From the NCBI GenBank assembly GCA_964496705.1, contig CAZCBJ010000008.1, positions 1 through 45,759 on the forward strand: a stretch of 45,759 nt of DNA, read 5' to 3'. The DNA is from CAZCBJ01 sp964496705. GTDB taxonomy: Bacteria > Chloroflexota > Anaerolineae > Anaerolineales > Anaerolineaceae. Below the pieces are notes generated by a model. The model was not told where the DNA came from, did no database searches, and was given only the letters and a program-made list of their open reading frames with translations. The position numbers were made by a program, and so were the translations under genes. This document shows positions 16,663 through 25,070 of the stretch, in pieces; positions within the stretch are counted from its first letter, which is position 1; every line of letters begins with the position of its first letter.

Positions 16663-16713
16663 GAGTTGGAAGGGCTTATAATTGTTAAAAACACCTAATC
16701 ATTTTTGATCACC

Positions 16714-17787
16714 ATGTTCAATGGCATTGGCATGAAGAAAAATTTTAACATCTATAAGATTGTGTTACGATCGTATTTTGACAGTAATGCAGATGGCGTA
16801 GGTGATCTCAATGGTTTAAGGAATAAGCTGGGATATCTGGCGCATCTGGGGATTGATGCTATTCAGATCATCTTTGATCATAGACTGCAATTTGAAGCAG
16901 ATCAACATATGCTGGTGCCCACCTTTTTAAAGGAAAATCCTATTTACGGAACGGTAGATGACTTCGAAGCGCTGATGCATGTGTCAGATCAGCAGAATTT
17001 GGACGTTTTTTTCTCCGCACCGAAAGCGATCCACAGGCTTTTCAGCGCAGGTTGGAAACCGGCTGCCATTCTTCATGCGATTCAACAGTGGGGGAACAAT
17101 CCGGGTGCCGAAGTCTTGCCGTTTTGGTCGCTTTGCGATGAAAGGTCTTCGCGCGCTGCCTCCCGCCTTGGGCATGGTTCAAGTGATCGGCGTTTGAAGG
17201 CGGCAGCCACGATACAGTTCTCCATGAGCGGAACGCCAGTCATTTATTATGGAGATGAAATTGGTATGCGGGATACGCCGCGACCCTGGTTCCCACCGTT
17301 TCAACGACCTCGTACGAAAGGGTATTTTGGTAGTACCGCCTTTGAGAGCTATTGTGCTCCGATGCAGTGGGATGAGACACCCTTTTCAGGTTTTACTGTC
17401 GGTCAGCCGTGGCATGCAGTCAATGCAGATTACACCTTTCGCAATGTGGCTACACAAAGAAGGGATGCTCATACATTACTCGCTTTTTATCAGCGTCTGA
17501 TCCGTCTCCGGCATGATATGCCCGTTCTGCGGGATGGTGTTCTTCTGCCCCTCACCTATGAACCCCAAACTTTATTGGCTTATTTGCGGCAGCTGGATGG
17601 TCAGCACGCGATGGTTGTGATTAATTTCAGCCGGAGAGCTAATCGTTTTGTTTTGGGGAGTGAATTGGCTCGAACAAACTGGAGGCTGCTTATCTCCAGT
17701 GCCGATATAGAGGAAGCGGATATCCGCGGCAGGATTATTTGGCTTGCGCCGGAGGAGGCTTGCATACTCCTTCAACACGACGACTGA
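16714..17787 (+). CDS. GH13 alpha-amylase-like protein lacking the catalytic core (pseudoenzyme)
   Basis: About 357 residues (ATG 16714, or ATG 16732; neither has a clear ribosome site), against roughly 540 for its trehalose-synthase/oligo-glucosidase relatives. Conserved family parts are present: VLRSYFDSNADGVGDLNGL, the NPIYGTVDDFEAL segment, GTPVIYYGDEIGM, MQWDETPFSGF and LAFYQRLIRLRHDMPVL. The region with the catalytic Asp (beta-4) and Glu (beta-5) is missing, and the usual GNHD motif reads LCDER. The frame is uninterrupted, so it appears maintained. It ends 1 base before the convergent gyrB stop. It probably cannot hydrolyse glucans; a binding or regulatory role is possible. Confidence 0.75.
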   Translation: MFNGIGMKKNFNIYKIVLRSYFDSNADGVGDLNGLRNKLGYLAHLGIDAIQIIFDHRLQFEADQHMLVPTFLKENPIYGTVDDFEALMHVSDQQNLDVFFSAPKAIHRLFSAGWKPAAILHAIQQWGNNPGAEVLPFWSLCDERSSRAASRLGHGSSDRRLKAAATIQFSMSGTPVIYYGDEIGMRDTPRPWFPPFQRPRTKGYFGSTAFESYCAPMQWDETPFSGFTVGQPWHAVNADYTFRNVATQRRDAHTLLAFYQRLIRLRHDMPVLRDGVLLPLTYEPQTLLAYLRQLDGQHAMVVINFSRRANRFVLGSELARTNWRLLISSADIEEADIRGRIIWLAPEEACILLQHDD

Positions 17788-17788
17788 T

Positions 17789-19702
17789 TTATATGTCTAA
17801 ATTACGGACGTCTCGGGCGTGAGTCTGAATGAAACGCGCGCGTGGGAGAACAGCCTCACCCATTAACATATCAAAGGTGCGGTCCGCAACCGCGGCATCT
17901 TCGATGGTGACCAACAGCAGAGTTCGGTTGTTGGGATTCATGGTGGTTTCCCACAATTGCTGGGGATTCATCTCGCCCAGTCCTTTATACCGCGACAGGG
18001 TAGCTTTATCAGGGGTGGTTCCCATCTCTTTCAGGATGCGATCTTTCTCGGCTTCGTTATATGCGTAGCGGGTTTGGTTTTTGTAGACGACACGGTAGAG
18101 AGGGGGCTGAGCTATGAAAAGGTGGCCTTCCTCAATCAGCGGCTGCATATAGCGGAAGAAAAAGGTTAACAGCAAGGTGCGGATATGACTGCCATCCACA
18201 TCTGCGTCGGTCATGATGATAATGCGGCCGTACCGCAGGTTGGCCAAATCAAAGGTATCTGCGATACCGGTTCCGACGGCAGAGATTAAGGCTTTGACCT
18301 CGTTATTGGATAAAATTTTATCCAGTCTGGCGCGCTCTGTATTGAGGATTTTCCCGCGCAGGGGGAGAATAGCCTGGAAATGGCGGTCGCGACCTTGTTT
18401 GGCAGAACCGCCTGCGCTGTCGCCCTCAACGATATACAATTCGGTTTTGCTCGAATCGCGTTCTGAGCAGTCGGCAAGTTTGCCGGGCAGTGTGAGGCTC
18501 TCCAAAGCTGATTTTCGGATCACCAGGTCGCGGGCTTTGCGGGCTGCGTCACGGGCTCGCGCAGAAGTCAAACATTTGGAAACGATTGCCTTGGCGGCTG
18601 AGGGATTTTCCTCCATGAAAATTGTAAAACCCTCGCTGACCACCTGTTGAACCATAGTTTGCACTTCCGGGTTCATCAGCTTAACTTTTGTCTGACTTTC
18701 AAATTGTGGGTCTGGATGTTTGATGCTGATAATTGCAGTCAAACCTTCGCGTGTATCGTCGCCGGTGAAGTTTGGATCTCCTTCTTTGAGAAGGCCGTTT
18801 CGCCGCGCATAATCATTGATCACGCGGGTGACTGCGATACGCAGACCGGTGAGGTGGGTGCCGCCGTCGATCGTGTTGATGGTATTGGCAAAGGCGTACA
18901 CGGATTCGGCGTAAGCATCGGTGAACTGGATGGCAGCTTCAATGCCTATGCCGTCGATCTCCTTTTCTGCATATACCACCGGATGGATAACCTGGCGATT
19001 CCGGTTGAGGTATCGCACAAACGAGCGGATACCGCCTTCGAAGTAGAAAGACATTTCGTGATGGGTGCGTTCATCATTGAGGTGCAGCTGTACACGACGG
19101 GTGACAAACGCCATTTCGCGAAATCGCTTGGTCAAAGTTTCGAAGGAGTATTCCATTTCCCCTTTGAAAATTGTTGGGTCAAATCGAAAGGATGTCCTGG
19201 TGCCGGTCAGGCGGGGATCAGTTTTTCCAATGGTTTTGACGGCTTCCTGGGGGATGCCTCGTTCATAGCGTTGAAAATATACCTTGCCCTCGCGGCGCAC
19301 TTCAACTTCGCACCATTCGGAAAGGGCGTTCACTGCAGAAACACCAACACCATGCAATCCTCCAGAGACTTTATAACTGCCGCCGCCGAATTTACCGCCA
19401 GCGTGTAAGACAGTCATGACCACTTCAAGCGCCGATTTTTTCTTGTCCGGGTGGATATCGACCGGAATCCCGCGGCCGTTATCTTCCACAGTTACACTGT
19501 TATCTTTATGAATGGTCACCACAATGCGGCTGCAGGAACCTGCCAGGGCTTCGTCTATTGAATTATCAACAACTTCATATACCAGATGATGAAGAGCTTT
19601 CAGGTCGGTGCCACCAACGTACATACCTGGCCGGCGGCGAACGGCTTCGAGCCCTTCGAGGACCTGAATATCTTTAGCGTCGTAAGAATGATTCGGCTGC
19701 AA
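17789..19702 (-). CDS. gyrB: DNA gyrase subunit B
   Basis: 637 residues from a TTG at 19702, chosen because AGGAGG (19716-19711) stands 8 bases away and the length matches other GyrB proteins; the open frame upstream overlaps the preceding gene. GHKL ATPase motifs (VYEVVDNSIDEALAG, EDNGRGIP, GGLHGVGVSAVNALS), then the Toprim domain (EGDSAGGSAKQGRDR, MTDADVDGSHIRTLL) and the terminal RYKGLGEMNPQQLWETT. With GyrA it introduces negative supercoils. gyrA is not in the window. The upstream membrane-protein gene ends 1 base before this start, so they may be co-transcribed. Confidence 0.97.
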   Translation of the reverse strand: MQPNHSYDAKDIQVLEGLEAVRRRPGMYVGGTDLKALHHLVYEVVDNSIDEALAGSCSRIVVTIHKDNSVTVEDNGRGIPVDIHPDKKKSALEVVMTVLHAGGKFGGGSYKVSGGLHGVGVSAVNALSEWCEVEVRREGKVYFQRYERGIPQEAVKTIGKTDPRLTGTRTSFRFDPTIFKGEMEYSFETLTKRFREMAFVTRRVQLHLNDERTHHEMSFYFEGGIRSFVRYLNRNRQVIHPVVYAEKEIDGIGIEAAIQFTDAYAESVYAFANTINTIDGGTHLTGLRIAVTRVINDYARRNGLLKEGDPNFTGDDTREGLTAIISIKHPDPQFESQTKVKLMNPEVQTMVQQVVSEGFTIFMEENPSAAKAIVSKCLTSARARDAARKARDLVIRKSALESLTLPGKLADCSERDSSKTELYIVEGDSAGGSAKQGRDRHFQAILPLRGKILNTERARLDKILSNNEVKALISAVGTGIADTFDLANLRYGRIIIMTDADVDGSHIRTLLLTFFFRYMQPLIEEGHLFIAQPPLYRVVYKNQTRYAYNEAEKDRILKEMGTTPDKATLSRYKGLGEMNPQQLWETTMNPNNRTLLLVTIEDAAVADRTFDMLMGEAVLPRARFIQTHARDVRNLDI

Positions 19703-19703
19703 A

Positions 19704-20711
19704 TTAATTACCTCCTGATGAGGTTGAGGATGCCTGCATAGCTGCCAATGATGTTTGCATTTTTTCCATACCGTATTGATAATAGACATAACTGGAGGCA
19801 AGCAAACTGGTGCTGATGAACGCGTGTCCAACTATGCCCACAAGAACCAACCAGGATGCTTCATCCGGTACGCGCCATAGCGTGTTCAGTCCTTCGTTGA
19901 TCAGAATTGCCATCAAGATAAATAAACCGGTGCCAGGCAGGAAAAACCGCACCAGGCGAACACTGTTCAGGATGGATACCAGGACATTAAGGTGCGATGT
20001 AAATATTCCATGCGGGGAGAAAATTAATGGTGTGATGATCCAAATTAAGATAAGCATGAAAAAGAGGACCGCAAGTTGAGCAAGGAATCCACTGACCATG
20101 GCCAGGATGGACAATATAAAGATCAGAGGCACGATGAGGAAAGCGATTATGGTAAAAAGAGCCAGCGTGAGCAGCAAAGATTGGAGCGTTTGCCATCCGA
20201 TTTCACCAACTGAAATTCGGATTTTTTCACCTTTGACTGTCTGAGCAATGACAGAGAAATACATGCTGCCGAGAAGTAAGCCGAGCAAAGCCATGATCAC
20301 CCATAGGCTGAGAAAATTGCCGGCAGAATCCAATTCCCAGAAAAATGGCATACCCAAGGGATGCTGCAAGGGACCGATTGAGGCCATCAGGCTGGGAATA
20401 CCAATTGGGAATGTGCGCAAAGAGCTGAATAGATTGTAGTGATCAAGCACAACTCCCCACAATTCCTTCATCGAAGTAATCATGTCTGCCATGTTGGTAG
20501 ATCGGACAGCACTGAAGCTGTTTGCCATTTCTTGTATAACGGGTTGGAACAAGGATTTCACCCTCAGTCGGGGACCAAACAACAGGAGGACATCCATCCC
20601 AACCGGCAGCAGGATGAGCCAGATATGGGTGGCTACCGTATTAAACCCCTGTGTAAATGCACTGATCATCAGGGGTGTTTTTCGAGTGGCAGGTGCGTCA
20701 GATGGAGCCAT
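19704..20711 (-). CDS. Polytopic membrane protein, unknown function
   Basis: 335 residues, with about six predicted membrane helices: one near 25-45, then clusters near 135-160, 180-205, 208-235, 250-275 and 285-310. The loop between helix 1 and helix 2 is long (about 80 residues). No catalytic motif or known family signature is visible. The start ATG at 20711 has only a weak ribosome site. Its stop codon lies 1 base from the gyrB TTG start, so the two genes are probably translationally coupled, which may explain how gyrB uses a weak start codon. Confidence 0.75.
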   Translation of the reverse strand: MAPSDAPATRKTPLMISAFTQGFNTVATHIWLILLPVGMDVLLLFGPRLRVKSLFQPVIQEMANSFSAVRSTNMADMITSMKELWGVVLDHYNLFSSLRTFPIGIPSLMASIGPLQHPLGMPFFWELDSAGNFLSLWVIMALLGLLLGSMYFSVIAQTVKGEKIRISVGEIGWQTLQSLLLTLALFTIIAFLIVPLIFILSILAMVSGFLAQLAVLFFMLILIWIITPLIFSPHGIFTSHLNVLVSILNSVRLVRFFLPGTGLFILMAILINEGLNTLWRVPDEASWLVLVGIVGHAFISTSLLASSYVYYQYGMEKMQTSLAAMQASSTSSGGN

Positions 20712-20756
20712 ATTTACCCAAACTTGAATTTTACCATAAACACTTGTCCTCTCTTC

Positions 20757-20785
20757 TTGGCATGTGCCCTTGAGAAGGGTAAAAT
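20757..20785 (+). promoter_or_regulatory. Promoter giving a probably leaderless mRNA
   Basis: TTGGCA (20757-20762), 17-base spacer, TAAAAT (20780-20785). The ATG of the next gene begins 7 bases after the -10 box, where transcription should start. No Shine-Dalgarno fits in between. The 5' end of the mRNA should therefore be the start codon itself or within a base of it. Confidence 0.65.
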
Positions 20786-20791
20786 TCCTTT

Positions 20792-21604
20792 ATGGAAGAA
20801 CATCGGCATTTGCCGGATGGCAATCGTCTGAGTATTTTAATGGCGACCATTTTGATGGTTTATGCATTAACCCCCTTTATCCGGATTCCGACCATCGAAT
20901 GGAATATCGTTTTACCCGGATTTATTTTCCCGATACGCTTGACCGCTTATGCTATCGTATCGTTTCTTGCAGCTATCATGGCGGCACTGGGAGCGGACTG
21001 GCTTCTGAGCGGTCATCCGCGAAAAGCGCGAAAACGATTGGTGCAGCATAGTTTTCTTCCAGCCTTAACTGCTTGGGTGATTGGCGTGCCGTTGGGAACG
21101 ATTGCCTTGAGCCCTGAATGGTGGATCGTTTTTGGTCTGGGCGGCTTGCTCCTCAGTCTGGTATTAGCGGCTGAATACATTACTGTCGATGCGGATGATA
21201 TCCGGCACGCGCCAGCCTCAGTCAGTTTGATAGCGGTTGCGTTTGCTTTATATTTGGTACTGGCAATCGCATTACGAGCATCCGGAGTAAGATTATTTTT
21301 GTTGTTGCCCGGTCTGGTGCTACCCATCAGCCTGGTCAGCCTGAGAGCCCTTCACCTGAGGGTGGGCGGCAAGTGGCGGTGGAGTTGGGCGATTGGTATT
21401 TCGGCCTTTACCGGACAATTGGGTCTGGCTTTGCATTACTGGCCGCTCAGTCCTCTGGCGTTTGGCTTGATCATCCTTGGCCCTGCTTTTGCTCTGACCA
21501 GTCTGGCTGTATCCATAGAAGAAAACCGTTCCTGGCAGGTAAAATGGATTGAGCCAGGTCTGATGTTGCTGGTGATCTGGGGCCTGGCATTTTTGGTAGG
21601 TTAG
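20792..21604 (+). CDS. Polytopic membrane protein, unknown function
   Basis: 270 residues, almost entirely hydrophobic, with about eight membrane helices, a short Lys/Arg-rich cytoplasmic loop (GHPRKARKRLVQH) and an acidic loop (YITVDADDIRHAP). It resembles, from memory only, a Chloroflexota-specific family of uncharacterised membrane proteins. No transporter or enzyme motif is seen. It is divergent from the gyrB-linked membrane protein gene and 96 bases upstream of plsY on the same strand. Confidence 0.72.
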   Translation: MEEHRHLPDGNRLSILMATILMVYALTPFIRIPTIEWNIVLPGFIFPIRLTAYAIVSFLAAIMAALGADWLLSGHPRKARKRLVQHSFLPALTAWVIGVPLGTIALSPEWWIVFGLGGLLLSLVLAAEYITVDADDIRHAPASVSLIAVAFALYLVLAIALRASGVRLFLLLPGLVLPISLVSLRALHLRVGGKWRWSWAIGISAFTGQLGLALHYWPLSPLAFGLIILGPAFALTSLAVSIEENRSWQVKWIEPGLMLLVIWGLAFLVG

Positions 21605-21700
21605 CCATACCTCCCAGGGCTGTGGTACGATACGGCGTCCGTAACGCTTGGAGGATGTGTGGGTTAATGTTAAGGAATTACAAATGACAGGAGTCTCTGG

Positions 21701-22396
21701 ATGGAATTGCTTATCGTTATCGTGGTGTTGATCCTTTCATATCTGGCAGGTTCAATCCCGTCCGGATGGATCGTGGTGAAGATTGCCAATGGAAAAGATG
21801 TGCGAGAGATTGGAAGCGGAAGAACGGGAGGCACCAATGCGATGCGCGCGGCTGGTTTACTAGCCGGTGCTCTCACAGGAATATTGGATGCCTTCAAAGG
21901 CTATGCTACCTATTGGATCGTTGGATATTTTTCTCCAGAGGACGTTTGGCTGAGAGTGTTTGCCGCCCTTATGGCTGTGATTGGTCATAATTATTCGCTT
22001 TTTATGATGGTGAGGGACGAAAACGGGAAAATACAATTCGGCGGTGGCGCGGGCGGTGCAACCGTTTTTGGCGGAGCGATGGCGCTGTATGCAACTTCGG
22101 GCCTGATCATTTTCCCCTTGTCCGCATTGGTTTATATCTTTGTGGGATATGCTTCAGTGACCACGATGAGCATCGCATTATTTGCGGTAATAATTTTTTC
22201 CTACCGTGCGATTGGCGGATTGTCTCCCTGGCAATTCATCGTATATGGGTTGTTGGCAGAGTTGATCGTCGTGTGGGCCTTGCGGCCCAATATAAAACGA
22301 CTACGGTTGGGCACCGAACGGGTGGTCGGGCTGAGAGCGTATTATCTAAAAAATAAAACTGCATTTTTGGCCAAACAGCAAAAAAATAGCTGTTGA
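21701..22396 (+). CDS. plsY: Acyl-phosphate:glycerol-3-phosphate acyltransferase
   Basis: 231 residues with about five membrane helices. PlsY motifs are present: SYLAGSIPSGWIV near the N-terminus, the GSGRTGGTNAMRA segment, a conserved GHNYSLF and the glycine-rich GGGAGGAT. It transfers an acyl group from acyl-phosphate to glycerol-3-phosphate, the first step of phospholipid synthesis, on the cytoplasmic side of the membrane. ACAGGAG lies upstream of the ATG. A conserved Lys replaced by Arg in GSGRTGG is a small deviation from the common GSGNxGATN form. Confidence 0.88.
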   Translation: MELLIVIVVLILSYLAGSIPSGWIVVKIANGKDVREIGSGRTGGTNAMRAAGLLAGALTGILDAFKGYATYWIVGYFSPEDVWLRVFAALMAVIGHNYSLFMMVRDENGKIQFGGGAGGATVFGGAMALYATSGLIIFPLSALVYIFVGYASVTTMSIALFAVIIFSYRAIGGLSPWQFIVYGLLAELIVVWALRPNIKRLRLGTERVVGLRAYYLKNKTAFLAKQQKNSC

Positions 22397-22476
22397 TCTT
22401 ACTCGCGCTTCTGCCAGGTCCAATTTCTAGGAAATCCGGGAATCGCCCCAAAATTTCTGGGCTAACCCATGCAATA

Positions 22477-23331
22477 TTATAGTTGAGGGGCCTCTTCTTG
22501 AGGCTCGGCCATTATTTGGCGAAAAAGTGCGCGGACATTTCTGCGATGCAACTCCGGCGCCAGTCCACCAAGATGCACCCGGCTCTTTCCGCAGGATTCG
22601 ACATCGATCGCAGCCAGTGCTTCCTGAGGGTTGCGGCGGCGGGTGGCCGCACGGACAGCTTTGCGAATATTGGCCAGATATGTTAGGTTGTCTTTTGCGG
22701 CTTCATCAATCTCGCCTCGTAAAACAATTTCACCATGCCCCTGGACGATGTTTTCCAAGCCCATTTTTGAGATTTTCTTAATACTTGCCACCAAATCATC
22801 AATATCGCCATCCACGATGTATGGCAAGGGGAGAAAAGTATCGCCCGCAAACAATACCCGATCTTCTTCAACCAATACCGAAATGCCATCCGATGAATGA
22901 CCTGGGGTGGGCATGAGGATCAGATTCTTTTTTCCCACTCGTAAGGACAAGACCCCCTGTTCAAATGTTAATTGCGGCATGATCAATTTTATCTGTTTAA
23001 ATGCCTGATTTTGATGGCGGGCTGATTCCAGCGAAGCCTGTCCGCGATCCATCATTATCCTGCGACATTGTGTGTGGGCGATAATGGTTGCGCCGGGGAA
23101 AAAGCAGTTTCCCCAGGAATGATCCGCATGGTAATGTGTATTGACCACATAACGGAGCGGAACCGCCAGCTCTTCCTCAATGAAAGCCCGCATGGCTAGC
23201 GTTTCTTCAGGCAAGGCCAACGTGTCAATCGCAACCGCCCATTGTGGGCCGGTTACCACCCCTGCGGTTACCTGTGCATAAACATCGCTCTGAAACCAAT
23301 ACACATTATCTGAAACCCGTTCCCGTTGCAT
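22477..23331 (-). CDS. Metallo-beta-lactamase-fold hydrolase
   Basis: 284 residues from the ATG at 23331, which follows AGGAAGG; an earlier in-frame start is less likely. The metal site is complete: NTHYHADHSWGN (HxHxDH), PTPGHSSDG, FAGDT and IVQGHGE. It has no signal peptide, so it is cytoplasmic. The family spans glyoxalase II, lactonases and quinone-linked hydrolases; substrate cannot be assigned. The C-terminus has a basic helical tail (RKAVRAATRRRNPQEAL). Confidence 0.88.
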   Translation of the reverse strand: MQRERVSDNVYWFQSDVYAQVTAGVVTGPQWAVAIDTLALPEETLAMRAFIEEELAVPLRYVVNTHYHADHSWGNCFFPGATIIAHTQCRRIMMDRGQASLESARHQNQAFKQIKLIMPQLTFEQGVLSLRVGKKNLILMPTPGHSSDGISVLVEEDRVLFAGDTFLPLPYIVDGDIDDLVASIKKISKMGLENIVQGHGEIVLRGEIDEAAKDNLTYLANIRKAVRAATRRRNPQEALAAIDVESCGKSRVHLGGLAPELHRRNVRALFRQIMAEPQEEAPQL

Positions 23332-23363
23332 CCAAACCTTCCTGAAAATTTTATCAGTTTCAT

Positions 23364-23392
23364 AGAATAGCATAAAATATGCGAAAAGTCAA
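23364..23392 (-). promoter_or_regulatory. Promoter of the metallo-beta-lactamase-fold gene
   Basis: On the minus strand: TTGACT (23392-23387), 17-base spacer, TATTCT (23369-23364). Transcription should start near 23357, giving a leader of about 26 bases that includes the AGGAAGG ribosome site. Confidence 0.6.
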
Positions 23393-23469
23393 AAATGATC
23401 ATTTTGAGGTTAGGAATTATGGTAGAATTTTTTAGTCATTGTGAAGGTTAACCAACAAAGGAGAAGAAA

Positions 23470-24216
23470 ATGAAACGCTCAGGTTATTTTGTTTTCATGG
23501 CGCTCATGCTGCTTGCATTGTTTGTTACAGCATGCCAACCACAGGCCCAAAAGGTACGCGTTGCGACAGACGCCACCTGGCCCCCATTTGAAGTGATCGA
23601 TGAAGGAAGCAAACAGCCGATTGGTTTTGACATCGATCTAATGACCAAGATAGCCGAGAAAGGCGGATTCGAAGTTGAATTTATCAATGCTCCCTTCGAT
23701 TCTGTCCTGGCTGGCGTGGCGCAATGCCAATATGATGCTGCCATTTCGGCAATCACCATCACGGAAGAGAGAAAACAATCGATGGCCTTTTCTGACCCCT
23801 ACTTTGCCGCCGGTCAGATGATCACTGTGCATTTCGAAAATACCGACATCATGAGCAAGGAAGATCTGGCTGGAAAGAAATTAGGCGCGCAGATTGGAAC
23901 AACTGGCGAAATCGAAGCGCAGGCCATCCCGAATGTGGACTACAAAGGATACGACTCTGTCGATCTGGCTTTCCTGGATGTGATGAACCGCCAGCGCGAT
24001 GCAGTTATTTCTGATGGTCCGCTGGCCATCGGGTATGTTGGCAAGAATCCTGACAAATTGAAAATTGTTGGGACTGCATTCACGGATGAGAATTATGGGG
24101 TAGCGGTTTGCAATAAGAACACAGACCTTCTGGCAAAGATCAATCGTGGCTTGGCTGCTGCCAAAGCTGAAGGTTTTATTGATCAACTCACTCAAAAATG
24201 GCTGGTTGAGCAATAA
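23470..24216 (+). CDS. Amino-acid ABC transporter substrate-binding lipoprotein
   Basis: 248 residues. Lipoprotein signal ending LFVTAC, then an SBP_bac_3 fold: VRVATDATWPPFEV, GFDIDLMTKIAEK, YDAAISAITITEERKQSMAFSDPYF and LAGKKLGAQIGTTGE. It captures a polar or basic amino acid outside the membrane. AAAGGAG precedes the ATG. The partner permease and ATPase lie on the opposite strand beyond a shared terminator, with a DDAH-family enzyme between. This context points to arginine, citrulline or a methylated arginine as ligand, which is an inference. Confidence 0.92.
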   Translation: MKRSGYFVFMALMLLALFVTACQPQAQKVRVATDATWPPFEVIDEGSKQPIGFDIDLMTKIAEKGGFEVEFINAPFDSVLAGVAQCQYDAAISAITITEERKQSMAFSDPYFAAGQMITVHFENTDIMSKEDLAGKKLGAQIGTTGEIEAQAIPNVDYKGYDSVDLAFLDVMNRQRDAVISDGPLAIGYVGKNPDKLKIVGTAFTDENYGVAVCNKNTDLLAKINRGLAAAKAEGFIDQLTQKWLVEQ

Positions 24217-24251
24217 ATCAGAAAGTAAACAAAGAAAACAAAGATGACAGA

Positions 24252-24284
24252 GAAAACGCCCAGCTTATATGACTGGGCGTTTTC
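24252..24284. terminator. Bidirectional intrinsic terminator
   Basis: A perfect 12-base stem (24252-24263 with 24273-24284) with a 9-base loop lies between the convergent binding-protein gene and the DDAH-family gene. The GC core CGCCCAG/CTGGGCG is flanked by A-run and T-run, so T-rich tails follow on both strands. Confidence 0.88.
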
Positions 24285-24287
24285 TTG

Positions 24288-25070
24288 TCAAAATCGCAAC
24301 GAGAGACAGCTTAAACCGCCGTCCAGTTTCTGGTATTCAGAAACGTCCAGGTTTTCAGTCTGATAACCGAGGGCGTTTAGTTGGGTGGTCAAAGTGGGGC
24401 AATGACTTGGTAGGAAAATACAATCATTCACGCGAATACAATTGGCCGCAAAGGCTTCTTCGGGCGCCACCACGATGGGGTGAAAACGGCTGAACTCAGG
24501 TCGCTGTGCATAATCTTGAGTGACCACAAGGCGTCCTTCACCGATGTAGGCGATCGAGGTCTTGAGGTGCAAGGCGCGATCTCGTGGTGATAGCGGAACC
24601 AATGTTGAGTCATATCCTTCTGACTTCAATATTGCAGCTAGTTGTCTTGCGCCTTCCGGGTTGGTTCGCGCAGATATCCCTATCAGAAAATGGTCGTCCG
24701 CTTCACAGATATCGCCGCCATCCAACGTGCCGGGAGATTCAATGTGCTCGATTCTCTCGAAGTATTGGGAAAGAAGCGGTGTAATGAAGGCCACCTCTCC
24801 TTTACGGCTGTCAGCGCCCGGTATGGTCAACACGGCTGTTGTGTGAGTCAGAACAGCAGTATCCTCAACAAAAGTGGAATCGGGGTGATCTGGATCTGCC
24901 TCCATTACAATTACTTCCACACCGCGACGAGTCAAAGCATCCCGATAAGCGGCATGTTGTCTCAGTGCCAGCGGGTGATCAGGCGCTCCCAATCCAGCCG
25001 TACTAAGGCCGTATATAAATGACGCCGCCGGGGGCTTGACAATTGCTTTTGTAAATTTGCGATTTTCCAT
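24288..25070 (-). CDS. Dimethylarginine dimethylaminohydrolase (DDAH) family protein
   Basis: 260 residues of the pentein fold. The catalytic residues are in place: Asp/Glu in FVEDTAV (68-73), His168 in LHLKT and nucleophile Cys255 in GGLSCLS. LDGGDI (117-121) is another family signature. DDAH hydrolyses methylarginines to citrulline and a methylamine; relatives act on arginine. It directly follows (0 bases) the ATPase gene of an amino-acid ABC transporter, so import and breakdown of arginine-like compounds are probably linked. The sequence does not separate the two substrates. Confidence 0.88.
   Translation of the reverse strand: MENRKFTKAIVKPPAASFIYGLSTAGLGAPDHPLALRQHAAYRDALTRRGVEVIVMEADPDHPDSTFVEDTAVLTHTTAVLTIPGADSRKGEVAFITPLLSQYFERIEHIESPGTLDGGDICEADDHFLIGISARTNPEGARQLAAILKSEGYDSTLVPLSPRDRALHLKTSIAYIGEGRLVVTQDYAQRPEFSRFHPIVVAPEEAFAANCIRVNDCIFLPSHCPTLTTQLNALGYQTENLDVSEYQKLDGGLSCLSLRF

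Noticed and set aside
16714..17787. GH13-like gene as a broken pseudogene
   Set aside because: The frame is continuous with conserved family segments on both sides of the missing core, so a maintained pseudoenzyme fits better; it remains open to test.
22397..22476. Terminator between plsY and the metallo-beta-lactamase-fold gene
   Set aside because: Only short imperfect repeats are visible in the 80-base convergent gap; nothing strong enough to call.
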